The position numbers and the translations under genes are program-made. Source: Pelagicoccus mobilis (GTDB lineage Bacteria > Verrucomicrobiota > Verrucomicrobiia > Opitutales > Opitutaceae). Taken from it: DNA of 64,000 nucleotides. Within the stretch, counting starts at the first letter, position 1. Every line of letters starts with the position of its first letter. The stretch is from positions 1-64,000 of the forward strand of contig NZ_JAENIL010000043.1 in the NCBI RefSeq assembly GCF_016595505.1. The letters are read 5' to 3'. Below, piece by piece: positions 16,667 to 25,068 of this stretch. Under the pieces are notes generated by a model. That model did not search any database, had not been told where the DNA came from, and saw only the letters and a list, made by a program, of their open reading frames with translations.

Positions 16667-17851
16667 ATGCCGCAAAGACACACTGCAAAGACCAAGCCCA
16701 AGAAGGTCGCTCTTCTTATCGAGACCTCCCGAGCTTACGGGCGGGGGCTACTGGAAGGGGTGGCTCAGTTCAACCAGAGTAAGTTTGCTTGGTCAGCCTA
16801 CTTTGAGCCTGCCGGCTTAGGGCGAAATCCACCGCCTTGGCTTAAAGACTGGGCTGGTGATGGCATACTCGCCCGCATCAGCGATCGTAGCACAGCCAAC
16901 CTTTTGCTTTCAAAGAAGCTTCCGCTGGTGGACCTCCGAGGCATTCTTAGCGACCTTCCCGTTCCCTTTGTAGGAATCGACAATCAAAGCATCGCCCAAC
17001 TCGCTTATCAGCACTTTCAAGACAAAGGCTTTAAGCGTTTCGCTATCGTGGGGGCACCTAGCGAATACCATCCTCACCTCGACCAGCGCCTGGAGTACTT
17101 CAAAGAAATCGTGCACATCAATGGCCACACCTGTCTTCAGTTTACCGATACACGATTCGGAAAGAGGAAGGCGACATGGGAAGCCCAGCAACGCAAACTC
17201 GGGAAATGGTTACAAAGCTTGCCCGCTAATACCGCAGTCCTGTGCGTTGACGACCAGATCGCGAGAGAGACGATCGATGCTGCCAACCGAGTCGAACTTT
17301 CAGTCCCAGAGGACCTCGCGGTTCTGGGTGTGGATAACGACGAATACCTCTGCACACTCTCCCCAACACCTATCTCAAGTATCGTAACCGATGCCGCCCA
17401 AGTCGGCTATTCCGCTGCCCAGTTGCTCGACGAACTCATGCGGAATCCCAACAAAAAGGTTCCCAACGAAACACTGATCCCATCAAGTCAAGTTATCACC
17501 CGGGCTTCTACCGACATCCTCGCCACCGAGTCCAAAACACTTACTCGCGCCTTGGAATTCATAAAGCAGCACGCATGCGACCCCATCTCGGTGGAACAAG
17601 TTGTCGAACGATCCCCCGTGTGTCGCACTCTGTTGGAAAGAGAGTTTAAGGCGACGCTCGGTCGCAGCGTATTCAAAGAAATCTTACGCACAAAAATCGC
17701 ACAAGCCCAGGACCTTCTAGCAAACAGCAATCGCACACTCGACGACATAGCGGAAGACTCAGGGTTTCAATCAGCGATCTACCTCTCCCAAGTTTTCAGG
17801 CGTGAACTCGGTACCACCCCTGGCAAATGGCGCAAAAGCCAAATCCAATAA
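16667..17851 (+). CDS. XylR-like regulator (LacI-type sensor plus AraC DNA-binding domain)
   Basis: A 394-residue regulator. Residues about 12-280 are a periplasmic-binding-protein-like sugar sensor (KVALLIETSRAYGRGLLEGV, LPLVDLRGIL, VPFVGIDNQSIAQLAYQHFQ). Residues about 295-394 are an AraC-type double helix-turn-helix (LDDIAEDSGFQSAIYLSQVF, RRELGTTPGKWRKSQ). This domain order is that of E. coli XylR. It is divergent from the DUF1445/oxidoreductase/ThuA genes and is the likely regulator of them. The inducer is unknown. Confidence 0.9.
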   Translation: MPQRHTAKTKPKKVALLIETSRAYGRGLLEGVAQFNQSKFAWSAYFEPAGLGRNPPPWLKDWAGDGILARISDRSTANLLLSKKLPLVDLRGILSDLPVPFVGIDNQSIAQLAYQHFQDKGFKRFAIVGAPSEYHPHLDQRLEYFKEIVHINGHTCLQFTDTRFGKRKATWEAQQRKLGKWLQSLPANTAVLCVDDQIARETIDAANRVELSVPEDLAVLGVDNDEYLCTLSPTPISSIVTDAAQVGYSAAQLLDELMRNPNKKVPNETLIPSSQVITRASTDILATESKTLTRALEFIKQHACDPISVEQVVERSPVCRTLLEREFKATLGRSVFKEILRTKIAQAQDLLANSNRTLDDIAEDSGFQSAIYLSQVFRRELGTTPGKWRKSQIQ

Positions 17852-17861
17852 AAGCCCTTCT

Positions 17862-17883
17862 GTAGGGCGGGGCGTCGACCCGC
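17862..17883. repeat. half palindromic repeat
   Basis: GTAGGGCGGGGCGTCGACCC follows the regulator's stop codon by 10 bases and matches one arm of the GGTAGGG repeats in outline (GTAGGG, then CGACC). The second arm is not evident. Confidence 0.4.
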
Positions 17884-17926
17884 CATCCCCTGCCACCTCG
17901 CCGCGACGACCCACAGTTTCCGCTCA

Positions 17927-18400
17927 CTACCCTCTCTTCCGCTCTATCTTTCCAAGCAAGACCGATATCCAGTATCGCACTGCGAACACCATCGCTCCCA
18001 AAGGGCCGAGCAACCAAACCAGCAGCAACTCAATCCGCACTTCCCAAGCCCGAAACCGAGCAAAGCGGGCGATCCAAATTCCAACAAACAAGTCCATCAC
18101 CAAGCGATGCATCCACAGGGCAATGAATAAGATCGGATGAGCCCAAAACCGCCTCACGTTTTTCATCTCTACACCTTCCAGCTTCGGCAGGCCCGTCACA
18201 TCGTTCGCCAAATAAAGCAGGTATAAATAGAATAGCCCCAGCAAAGGAGGCGCGAGCCAAAGCCGGCATAGCACACGGGTCACTTTTGCCTTCGGCCAAA
18301 CGAGCATCAAAACCCAGAACGGAGCCGAGCTCGCAGTCGCGATCCAGAAGAGCAAGTTGAGCTCCTCGCTTCCCCAAAACTCGACCATCCAGGTGCTCAT
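17927..18400 (-). CDS. ABA4-like (DUF4281) membrane protein
   Basis: A 157-residue membrane protein with about four helices. ALWMHRLVMDLFVGIWIARF and LLLVWLLGPLGAMVFAVRYW match the DUF4281/ABA4 family, whose plant member is needed for neoxanthin synthesis. The bacterial role is unknown. The gene lies 5 bases after the MDP-1-like gene and ends the TauE/MDP-1/ABA4 run. No carotenoid gene is visible nearby. Confidence 0.65.
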   Translation of the reverse strand: MSTWMVEFWGSEELNLLFWIATASSAPFWVLMLVWPKAKVTRVLCRLWLAPPLLGLFYLYLLYLANDVTGLPKLEGVEMKNVRRFWAHPILFIALWMHRLVMDLFVGIWIARFARFRAWEVRIELLLVWLLGPLGAMVFAVRYWISVLLGKIERKRG

Positions 18401-18405
18401 ACGCT

Positions 18406-18873
18406 CTAAACGTCCATCTCCGACGCAAGGTGATCTCGCTGGAATCCGTTGCGAACGTGCACGACCCGTACTCCTAGCTCACCCACTTCTTCGACGTTTC
18501 GGAGCTCATCGTCGAAGAAAAGCATCTCCGAATAATCGTATCCAGTATTCGACTTCAGTTCAGCGAAATGACGCAATTTCGACGAGGGATAAATCTCTTC
18601 GTACTCAAAGAAATGCCTTAGCTTTAAAAGGTCTAGAAGCTCTCTCGCCCAATTGGGCTGTGAAGTACGCGAAGCAATCGCTAGTTCCACCCCTGAATCA
18701 GCCAGCGTCTCCAAAGCCCAAGGAATGTCCTCGTACACCCGAACATGAGAGTCCTCCGCGTCCAGCACCCTGCCCTCGTGCTTGCGAAAGGGCGGCAGCA
18801 AGCAGTCGCACCAAACGCCACCTGAGTCCCAAACAGTAAAGTCCAAATCAAAGACGACTAGCTTGTACCTCAT
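18406..18873 (-). CDS. MDP-1-type HAD phosphatase
   Basis: A 155-residue cytoplasmic phosphatase of the magnesium-dependent phosphatase-1 family. VVFDLDFTVWD carries the nucleophile and acid/base Asp pair. IASRTSQPNWARELL is motif II, with the MDP-1-specific SRT. SEMLFFDDELRNVEEV is motif IV. MDP-1 proteins dephosphorylate small molecules or protein tyrosines; the substrate here is not known. Length is normal. Confidence 0.85.
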   Translation of the reverse strand: MRYKLVVFDLDFTVWDSGGVWCDCLLPPFRKHEGRVLDAEDSHVRVYEDIPWALETLADSGVELAIASRTSQPNWARELLDLLKLRHFFEYEEIYPSSKLRHFAELKSNTGYDYSEMLFFDDELRNVEEVGELGVRVVHVRNGFQRDHLASEMDV

Positions 18874-18888
18874 AGCCTCGACCTCATC

Positions 18889-19650
18889 TTACCACCATCC
18901 TTGTTGCGAACCATATTTGATCAGCATCGCGCAACACATGACAACGACTAGACTTCGCAACAGCCGAGGTTTTATTCGCAGCAAACAATGAGCTCCCAGC
19001 CACGCTCCCAATAGCTGCCCGCCTATCATTACCCCACCCGCTAACCAGACAACTTTGCCGGCGGCCAAGAAAACCAGCAGCGATGCGATGTTCGTGGCAA
19101 AGTTGAGAGTCTTGGCCACAGCGGTGGCGTTCACTAGACTTTGCCCTCTCAGGCTCACCCCAGCGAGTGAAAAGAAGGAGCCGGTACCAGGACCAAACAT
19201 TCCGTCGTACCAGCCTACAACAGGAACGGCTAACCAACGAAAGAGAGAATTCCCACGCCCTGGGGCCTGATCCGTTTTCTCCTCGACCGAACCAAACAGA
19301 AAGTAAACCGCGGTTCCAACAAGTACAACCGGTATCACAAAACCCAATACTTCCACATCCACGAACTGGACCGCGACAGACCCCGCAGCTGACGCGAGAA
19401 ACGCGATCAGCATCAACGGCCAAACGTCTTTCCACGCAACTCGTCGTGTCCGCAGCATCATTACACTCGCCGTAGCAGTGCCCATTGTGCCTTGCAGTTT
19501 ATTGGTTCCCAAAGCGGCGAGAGGCGGAATCCCAGCCATCAAAAGGGCAGGCAAAGCAATCAAGCCACCTCCACCAGCAAGGGTATCCAAGAAACCGGCA
19601 ACCACTGCTACCGTAAATAAAACCAGCAATACTTCATTCGCTATTTCCAT
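18889..19650 (-). CDS. TauE/SafE family membrane exporter
   Basis: About 253 residues and eight helices. The N-terminal AGFLDTLAGGGGLIALPALL and GTNKLQGTMGTATASVMM are the TauE/SafE signature; a second copy (GWYDGMFGPGTGSFFSLAGV) follows at the midpoint. Members export sulfite, sulfoacetate or other organic anions. The start at MEIANEV (19650) is preferred over the ATG at 19674. The substrate is unknown. Confidence 0.87.
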   Translation of the reverse strand: MEIANEVLLVLFTVAVVAGFLDTLAGGGGLIALPALLMAGIPPLAALGTNKLQGTMGTATASVMMLRTRRVAWKDVWPLMLIAFLASAAGSVAVQFVDVEVLGFVIPVVLVGTAVYFLFGSVEEKTDQAPGRGNSLFRWLAVPVVGWYDGMFGPGTGSFFSLAGVSLRGQSLVNATAVAKTLNFATNIASLLVFLAAGKVVWLAGGVMIGGQLLGAWLGAHCLLRIKPRLLRSLVVVMCCAMLIKYGSQQGWW

Positions 19651-20046
19651 GACACGACCCGTAATTACGGGCATTCAGCCGTATCCGCTGAACAAGTGCA
19701 ACATCTATGAATTTTACTAATAAAAGGGTCAATCACTAGACTGCCTACTAGGGTCTGCCGCAGCCACACATACCAAAACCCCGAGTCAAAGTGCCAAACT
19801 TGTAGAAATTGAGTAAATCACCCAATTTACGCTTTCTAATTCGAAAAAAGCGCATCTGATTACCGATTCCAACTTGGGTGCATCTTGCCAGCCACTCTTT
19901 AGACAGGTCTCAGTTCAAAAGATTAGCAGGATTAATCTCGATGACACTCTTTCAAGCCACAAGGCCTCAGCAACCTTGTGGCTTACTTGTTTCTGGAAGT
20001 ATTCCAAAAGTTGTTCAGCCCCGAAAACGCCGAACGATGAGCCGGT
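19651..20046. other. non-coding stretch with one strong hairpin
   Basis: AT-rich bases upstream of the TauE gene probably hold its promoter. The only clear structure is the hairpin at 19954-19984. No credible ORF was found. Confidence 0.4.
19954..19984. terminator. strong hairpin downstream of the DEAD-box gene
   Basis: AAGCCACAAGG and CCTTGTGGCTT form a perfect 11-bp stem with a 9-base loop. It lies 62 bases after the helicase stop codon. Neither strand has a clean T-run, although plus reads ACTTGTTTC. It probably marks the transcript end or protects it. Confidence 0.5.
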
Positions 20047-21357
20047 TTAGCCTCTTCCTTCCTTACGCTTCGCCTGTCCCCACGGATCGGATACGTCTGA
20101 TTTAGCATTTCCCCATGGGCTTTCCTTTTTCTCAGCCGCAGCTCGGCGAAGCTTATCCTTTTTGCTCGGACGCTTACCTTTGACGGGAGCTTTTCCCTTG
20201 GATGGATTTTTAGGATCCCAGTTTTCCGGTTCAAATCCTTCAACGCGTTCCCGCTCGAGGTTGAGGCCATTGCGCTTCTCTAGAAGCTTCATGTGAGCGT
20301 CCACATCATCGGAAACGAAATTGATCGCCACACCTTCTTCGCCCGCTCGACCGGTTCGCCCTATTCGGTGGACATAGTCAGCCGCGCCGCGCGGTAGGTC
20401 ATAATTCACTACACACGGCAAACCGGCGATATCGATCCCTCGGGCCGCCACATCGGTTGCCATGAGCACTCGCACCCGGTTCGCCCTGAATCGCTCCAAG
20501 GAACGCGCCCGCTTTTCCTGCGGCATGTCGCCGTGCAAGGCCACCGCCTTGATCCCATACTTCTGCAGCTTCGCGGTTACGTTTTCGGCACGTCGCTTTG
20601 ACCCAACAAATACGAGCACCCGTTCCCAGCCCTCGGAATCAAGCAAGTGACGCAACAAGCCTGTGCGTTTGTTAGCTTCCACTTCGATCGCCCGCTGCAC
20701 GACTTTCTCTACCGGCCGAGCAGCTGCTTCCAATTCGATCTTCTCTGGGTCGTTGAGCAGGGCATTCGCCAGCGAGATCACGTTTTGCGGGAAGGTCGCT
20801 GAAAAGAGCAGGTTTTGCCGACGTTCCGGCAGCATATCCAAAATCGCGTTGAGCTCGTCAGCAAAGCCCAAAGCCAGCAAGCGATCCGCTTCGTCCAGCA
20901 CGAGCAACTCCAGCTCGTCGAGCTCCACCGCTCTTTGCTCCGCCAAATCGATCAGCCGGCCGGGTGTGGCCACCACCACATCGATCCCCTCTGCCGCAGC
21001 GGTCATTTGCTTTTGATAGCCTACCCCTCCGTACGCGACCATTACGCGGACTCGCTTGGGAGCGCCTTCCGAGTAACGTTCCAAGGCTTTGCCCACCTGG
21101 ACAGCCAACTCACGCGTCGGCACGAGAATCAAGTGTCTTGGCTTCCTTGGCTGTTCTTCGGACTCAGAGAGGCACTGCACCATTGGCAGACAAAACGCCG
21201 CAGTCTTGCCGGAGCCAGTCTGAGCCGCCCCCTGTAGATCGCGTCCACTTAGGATCACCGGGATGGAGGCCTCCTGGATAGGAGTCGGCTTCTCGTAACC
21301 GAGGCGTTCCAGGGACGAGAGCAAAAAGTCTGACAGTGCGAGCGAAGCGAATGACAT
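20047..21357 (-). CDS. DEAD-box ATP-dependent RNA helicase (RhlE-like)
   Basis: A 436-residue RNA helicase with all motifs in order: Q motif YEKPTPIQEASIP, I AAQTGSGKT, Ia PTRELAVQ, Ib TPGRL, II VLDEADRLL, III SATFP, IV VLVFVGSKRRAE, V ATDVAARGIDI, VI HRIGRTGRAG. The C-terminal about 60 residues are Lys/Arg-rich (KGKAPVKGKRPSKKDKLRRA), typical of RhlE-type RNA-binding tails. The start at MSFASLALS (21357) fits the family better than the upstream ATG at 21375. It acts in RNA remodelling or ribosome assembly, and may be cold-responsive. Confidence 0.93.
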   Translation of the reverse strand: MSFASLALSDFLLSSLERLGYEKPTPIQEASIPVILSGRDLQGAAQTGSGKTAAFCLPMVQCLSESEEQPRKPRHLILVPTRELAVQVGKALERYSEGAPKRVRVMVAYGGVGYQKQMTAAAEGIDVVVATPGRLIDLAEQRAVELDELELLVLDEADRLLALGFADELNAILDMLPERRQNLLFSATFPQNVISLANALLNDPEKIELEAAARPVEKVVQRAIEVEANKRTGLLRHLLDSEGWERVLVFVGSKRRAENVTAKLQKYGIKAVALHGDMPQEKRARSLERFRANRVRVLMATDVAARGIDIAGLPCVVNYDLPRGAADYVHRIGRTGRAGEEGVAINFVSDDVDAHMKLLEKRNGLNLERERVEGFEPENWDPKNPSKGKAPVKGKRPSKKDKLRRAAAEKKESPWGNAKSDVSDPWGQAKRKEGRG

Positions 21358-21465
21358 AGCCGAACACCAGTGCACCGAAACACCGCCTCTGGCAAGGGCT
21401 AGTCCATTTGCCCAACTCCAATTGTAGACGAGATAGCTGATCTCGTACGCGACCGCAGAGAAAAC

Positions 21466-21765
21466 TCAATCCTCCTCAGACGCTTCGTAGGCCCTGCCAG
21501 TCCACGGATTGATCTTCGGCTTGGGCGGTTTTCGCCTCAGTGGGGGCAGCCCAATCGATTCCCGGTAAAGGGCTTCCACCTTGTTGCGAGCCCAAGGCGT
21601 TTTTCGAAGAAACTTCAGGCTCGAGCTGAGGCTGGGATCGTTGGCAAAGCAATTGATGGAAATCCGGGATGCCAGTTCATCCCACCCGTAGCGATCGACC
21701 AGTTCGGTCAGGATCACCTTGAGCGTCTTCCCATGCATCGGGTCAGACTTGGCCGCCTCGCTCAT
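21466..21765 (-). CDS. VF530 family (DUF2132) protein
   Basis: A 99-residue protein with the strongly conserved [20 protein letters not shown] and [19 protein letters not shown] of the VF530 family. A VF530 structure is known from Vibrio and suggests DNA binding, but the role is not established. A Pro/Lys-rich tail of about 25 residues follows. It overlaps the upstream aldo/keto reductase gene by 4 bases, so the two are translated together. Confidence 0.88.
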   Translation of the reverse strand: MSEAAKSDPMHGKTLKVILTELVDRYGWDELASRISINCFANDPSLSSSLKFLRKTPWARNKVEALYRESIGLPPLRRKPPKPKINPWTGRAYEASEED

Positions 21766-22754
21766 AGACGACTAAACGGAGTCGGATTAGTCGGAGGCGG
21801 AGGGGTGATCTCGTCCTGCTTGCGAAGCAGCTCAGGAGCCAAGTCCGCTGCCGCACCGCGTACGGCGTCCTCTACCTGCTGCAGATTCTTCACCCCAACC
21901 ACGAGCGAACTCATCGCCGGCTGAGCCAAAGTCCACGCAAGAGCGTATTCAGTCATGCTCAATCCCGCTTCCTCAGCCAACGCCGCAGTTCCTTCAAGCT
22001 TGTCGAAGGTCGCTTCGTCCGGGGCTCCCAACCACTTGGGATTCTCCTTCATGCGCGACCCGTCTGGTAAATCCGCTCCCCGACGATACTTTCCAGTGAG
22101 CAATCCACCTTGGAGAGACTGGTAAGGCGTCACGCCGACGTCATGCTTAACGCAAAACTCCAGATCGTTCTGGTAGTCGCGCCTCAAAATGCTGAACGGT
22201 ATCTGCGAAGCCACTACCGGCGGCCAACCCCGTTTGTCGGCGATCCAAAGCAGCTCGCACAATTGCCAGGCTGGATGGTTACACACTCCAAACGAACGGA
22301 CCTTACCTTGGCGATACGCCGTCTCCATGACGCTGAGCACCGTTTCGAGCGGCGTGTCCGGATCCGGCCAGTGAATGTGGTAAAGGTCGATGTAGTCGGT
22401 CTTCATCCGACGCAAACTTCCCTCCAGTTCACGCATAATCGTTACTGGCGAAAGTCCGGCATCTTGCGGTCCGGTGCCATTGGGCGAACCTGCTTTTGTG
22501 GCCACGATGATGTCTTCACGGCGCCCCTTCAAAGCCTCGCCTAAAATTTCCTCGGCGACTCCACCCGATGATCCCATGAAGCGGTCATAGCCCTCGTAGA
22601 CGTTTGCGGTATCGATGAAATTGATACCCTGATCGATCGCCCCATGCACGATCCGAATCGAATCCTCTTTTCCCACCGGCGAACCGAAAGTCATCGTACC
22701 CAAGCAAATCGGAGAAACGAGCAAGCCACTCGAACCAAGACGTCTTTTTTCCAT
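21762..22754 (-). CDS. aldo/keto reductase
   Basis: A 330-residue NADPH-dependent oxidoreductase of the AKR superfamily (YajO/Tas-like). The catalytic tetrad is visible: Asp and Tyr in [14 protein letters not shown], Lys in [10 protein letters not shown], His in [10 protein letters not shown]. The NADP-binding C-terminal part is [17 protein letters not shown]. Substrate is unknown. It heads the run to VF530 and perhaps to the helicase gene 108 bases further on. Confidence 0.9.
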   Translation of the reverse strand: MEKRRLGSSGLLVSPICLGTMTFGSPVGKEDSIRIVHGAIDQGINFIDTANVYEGYDRFMGSSGGVAEEILGEALKGRREDIIVATKAGSPNGTGPQDAGLSPVTIMRELEGSLRRMKTDYIDLYHIHWPDPDTPLETVLSVMETAYRQGKVRSFGVCNHPAWQLCELLWIADKRGWPPVVASQIPFSILRRDYQNDLEFCVKHDVGVTPYQSLQGGLLTGKYRRGADLPDGSRMKENPKWLGAPDEATFDKLEGTAALAEEAGLSMTEYALAWTLAQPAMSSLVVGVKNLQQVEDAVRGAAADLAPELLRKQDEITPPPPTNPTPFSRL

Positions 22755-22830
22755 ATGCCCAAAACGCTAGAACTGCTTCATTCGAACGCAACTCCGGAGG
22801 GGCGACACCTCCGACATTGGCTGCGCTTCA

Positions 22831-22903
22831 GGTAGGGTCCGACCGCCGGGCGGACCGCTTGCGAAAGTTAGCTCCGCGGCGTGCCGGGCCGTCACACCCT
22901 ACC
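22831..22903. repeat. palindromic intergenic repeat, full element
   Basis: The left arm GGTAGGGTCCGACCGCCGGG and the right arm, which on the minus strand reads GGTAGGGTGTGACGGCCCGG, enclose about 25 bases. The same family as 4501-4608. The 22755-23026 gap otherwise holds only the presumed promoters of the flanking divergent genes. Confidence 0.8.
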
Positions 22904-23026
22904 AATCGACAATTTCTCCTTGCCCGCCCAAAATTGAGCACATCCGTTTCGGCACGCACCCTGCTTAATCCAAAGCCAAGCTAGCGATGAAACCCTCATT
23001 TCACGAATCGCCAGCCGAACAGATTC

Positions 23027-24343
23027 ATGAGCTCCCTTTACGACGACAGCTACTACACCGCTAAAAAGGTCGACCTAGACAAACGCGCGATCGAAATCCT
23101 CCGCGAAAACTCCTGGGGCGACTACACCCTGCCCACCAAGGGCTTGTATCCCTACCAGTGGAACTGGGACTCCATGTTCGTTGCCCTCGGCTTCTCGGAG
23201 ATCGACCTCGACCGGGCATGGACCGAAGTCGAATCCCTCTTCCAAGGCCAATGGAAGAACGGCATGGCGGCCCACATCGTCTTCCGCAAAGACAGTCCGA
23301 CCTACTTTCCGGGTCCCAAAGTCTGGGGCGGCACTCACGAAGTACCCACTTCCGGCTGCTCCCAACCTCCAGTCGCCGCCACCATAGTACGGGACCTCTA
23401 CGAAAAGGATCCGAAGCTCGGAAAACAACGCCTCACCGAACTCTTTCCCCGCCTCATGCGCTGGCACCGCTGGTTCCACACCATGCGTGTCATCTCTGGA
23501 GGAGCTGCCATCGCGGTAACCCATCCGTGGGAATCCGGACGAGACAACTCGCCTGACTGGGACGACGCCCTTGCCGCCGTCGACCCCACCGGAGTCACCC
23601 CTTATAAACGCAAGGATCTTGGCCACGTAGACGCCGCCATGCGGCCCACCGACGCCGAATACGACCGCTACATCAAGCTCGTCGAGTACGGGCGGGATTG
23701 CGGCTGGGACCATGCGCACATCACTCGAGAAGGCCCGTTCGCCGTGGCCGACCCAGGAATCACATTCATCCTCATGCGAGCCGACCGCGACCTGCAGGCC
23801 CTCGCAAAATACTTGGACAAGGAATCCGCCGTGCACGAGATCGATACCTGGTTGTATCGCTCTCGGATCGCGGCCGATTACCTTTGGAACGACGAAATCA
23901 ACGCCTACGCCGCCCGCAACCTGCGCACCGGCCAACACGCCGATGGCGTCTCTAGCGTTGGTTTCCTCTCCTACTACGCCGGCATCACCAAACCCAAACG
24001 CGACGCCAAACTTCAAAAGACTCTCAGCCGCATCCTGAAAGCGGCACCGTACTCCGTACCTAGTTTCGATCCCGAACATCCCAAGTTCGACTCCCGCCGC
24101 TACTGGCGTGGACCAACTTGGGCCATCGTCAACTACCTCATCGCCCGCGGGCTTGAGGAATATGGCTTCGAGGAAAAAGCCAGCCGTATCCGACTCGATA
24201 CCCGAAAAGTCATCCAAGACTCAGGTTTCTACGAATACTTCGACCCGATCACCGGGGAAGGCTCTGGCGGAAACCACTTCACTTGGACCGCCGCCATCTG
24301 GCTCGCCTGGGCATCCCCCATGACCGACGGCTGCCAAAGGTAG
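23027..24343 (+). CDS. MGH1-like (GH63-related) glycoside hydrolase
   Basis: A 438-residue (alpha/alpha)6-barrel enzyme. YPYQWNWDSMFVALGFSEID, THPWESGRDNSPDWDDAL and RRYWRGPTWAIVNYLIARGL are typical of the MGH1-like clade, which includes mannosylglycerate and glucosylglycerate hydrolases. The Asp in WNWDSM and in RDNSPDWDD, and the Glu in GEGSGGNHFTWTA, sit where catalytic acids are expected. No signal peptide, so it acts in the cytoplasm, possibly in recycling a glycerate-type compatible solute. The TAG stop falls inside the start of a palindromic repeat. Confidence 0.78.
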   Translation: MSSLYDDSYYTAKKVDLDKRAIEILRENSWGDYTLPTKGLYPYQWNWDSMFVALGFSEIDLDRAWTEVESLFQGQWKNGMAAHIVFRKDSPTYFPGPKVWGGTHEVPTSGCSQPPVAATIVRDLYEKDPKLGKQRLTELFPRLMRWHRWFHTMRVISGGAAIAVTHPWESGRDNSPDWDDALAAVDPTGVTPYKRKDLGHVDAAMRPTDAEYDRYIKLVEYGRDCGWDHAHITREGPFAVADPGITFILMRADRDLQALAKYLDKESAVHEIDTWLYRSRIAADYLWNDEINAYAARNLRTGQHADGVSSVGFLSYYAGITKPKRDAKLQKTLSRILKAAPYSVPSFDPEHPKFDSRRYWRGPTWAIVNYLIARGLEEYGFEEKASRIRLDTRKVIQDSGFYEYFDPITGEGSGGNHFTWTAAIWLAWASPMTDGCQR

Positions 24344-24365
24344 GGTCCGACCGCCGGGCGGACCT
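24338..24365. repeat. half palindromic repeat overlapping a stop codon
   Basis: AGGTAGGGTCCGACCGCCGG, then GCGGACC, is nearly identical to the left arm of the 22831-22903 element. Its TAG (24341-24343) ends the glycosidase gene. No matching right arm is found. The gap to 24612 holds otherwise unremarkable sequence. Confidence 0.7.
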
Positions 24366-24612
24366 AGACAATTCTAAGCGCTCCACAGCTCAAAAACCTT
24401 CCAAGTCCCAACTCCCCTAATCCCCTCCCCGGGAGAGGATTCCAGCCTATACAGAGGGATTCTCCCGAGCCTTTTGCCCCTATCACCCCGAGTAACTGTA
24501 AAGCAATCGCCAAACACCCGCTCACCAAGTCCTTAGAGGCAACATTGTACGCTCAAAGTCCGATATAACACCTGTCGCCTTCGTGCGATACTCCAACTCA
24601 ACCACTTTCGTC

Positions 24613-25059
24613 ATGGTACAGATTTCAGATCAATACCTAGAACCACAGGACCTGTCCCGTCCACCGCCGGAAGAGCGTGAACGCCTCCAGCGCCTTTGGG
24701 ACTCCGGCAAGCTCCAGCAACACGCCAAGGCCCTGGAACGATTTTACCGCAAGAAGCATCAAGAACTCCGCCAACTTCTCAGCTCCACCTACGAGGACGA
24801 CGACCTCATCGAAGCCGCCAAAATCCTCGTCATTCAAAACAAGATAGTCGACCAAATCGCCGAAGGCCTCGACCAGCTCAAAGCGATGGAGTCCGAAATC
24901 TGGATCCAAGGCGAACAGGGCAACCACGACCGCGCCCAAATCGCCCTCGAGTGGACAGAACGCCACGCCGCCGCCTGGCGCGAGTGGCGCATCAAAGAGT
25001 ACCTCTACACCGTCGAGCGCATGGAGCAGAGCCTGAAGAATTGCCTCACGGCAAGCTAG
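24613..25059 (+). CDS. helical/coiled-coil protein of unknown function
   Basis: A 148-residue, highly charged, almost wholly helical protein (RLWDSGKLQQHAKALERFY, ILVIQNKIVDQIAEGLDQLK). It is rich in Glu, Gln, Arg and Trp, with no signal peptide. The ATG at 24613 is preferred; a GTG at 24583 would add ten poorly protein-like residues. It is convergent with ribonuclease Y, 9 bases apart. No family is recognised. Confidence 0.6.
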   Translation: MVQISDQYLEPQDLSRPPPEERERLQRLWDSGKLQQHAKALERFYRKKHQELRQLLSSTYEDDDLIEAAKILVIQNKIVDQIAEGLDQLKAMESEIWIQGEQGNHDRAQIALEWTERHAAAWREWRIKEYLYTVERMEQSLKNCLTAS

Positions 25060-25068
25060 CCGCTTCCT

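Noticed and set aside
23075-24217. 380-residue ORF on minus opposite the MGH1-like glycosidase
   Set aside because: Antisense shadow; the glycosidase reads through with conserved active-site segments.
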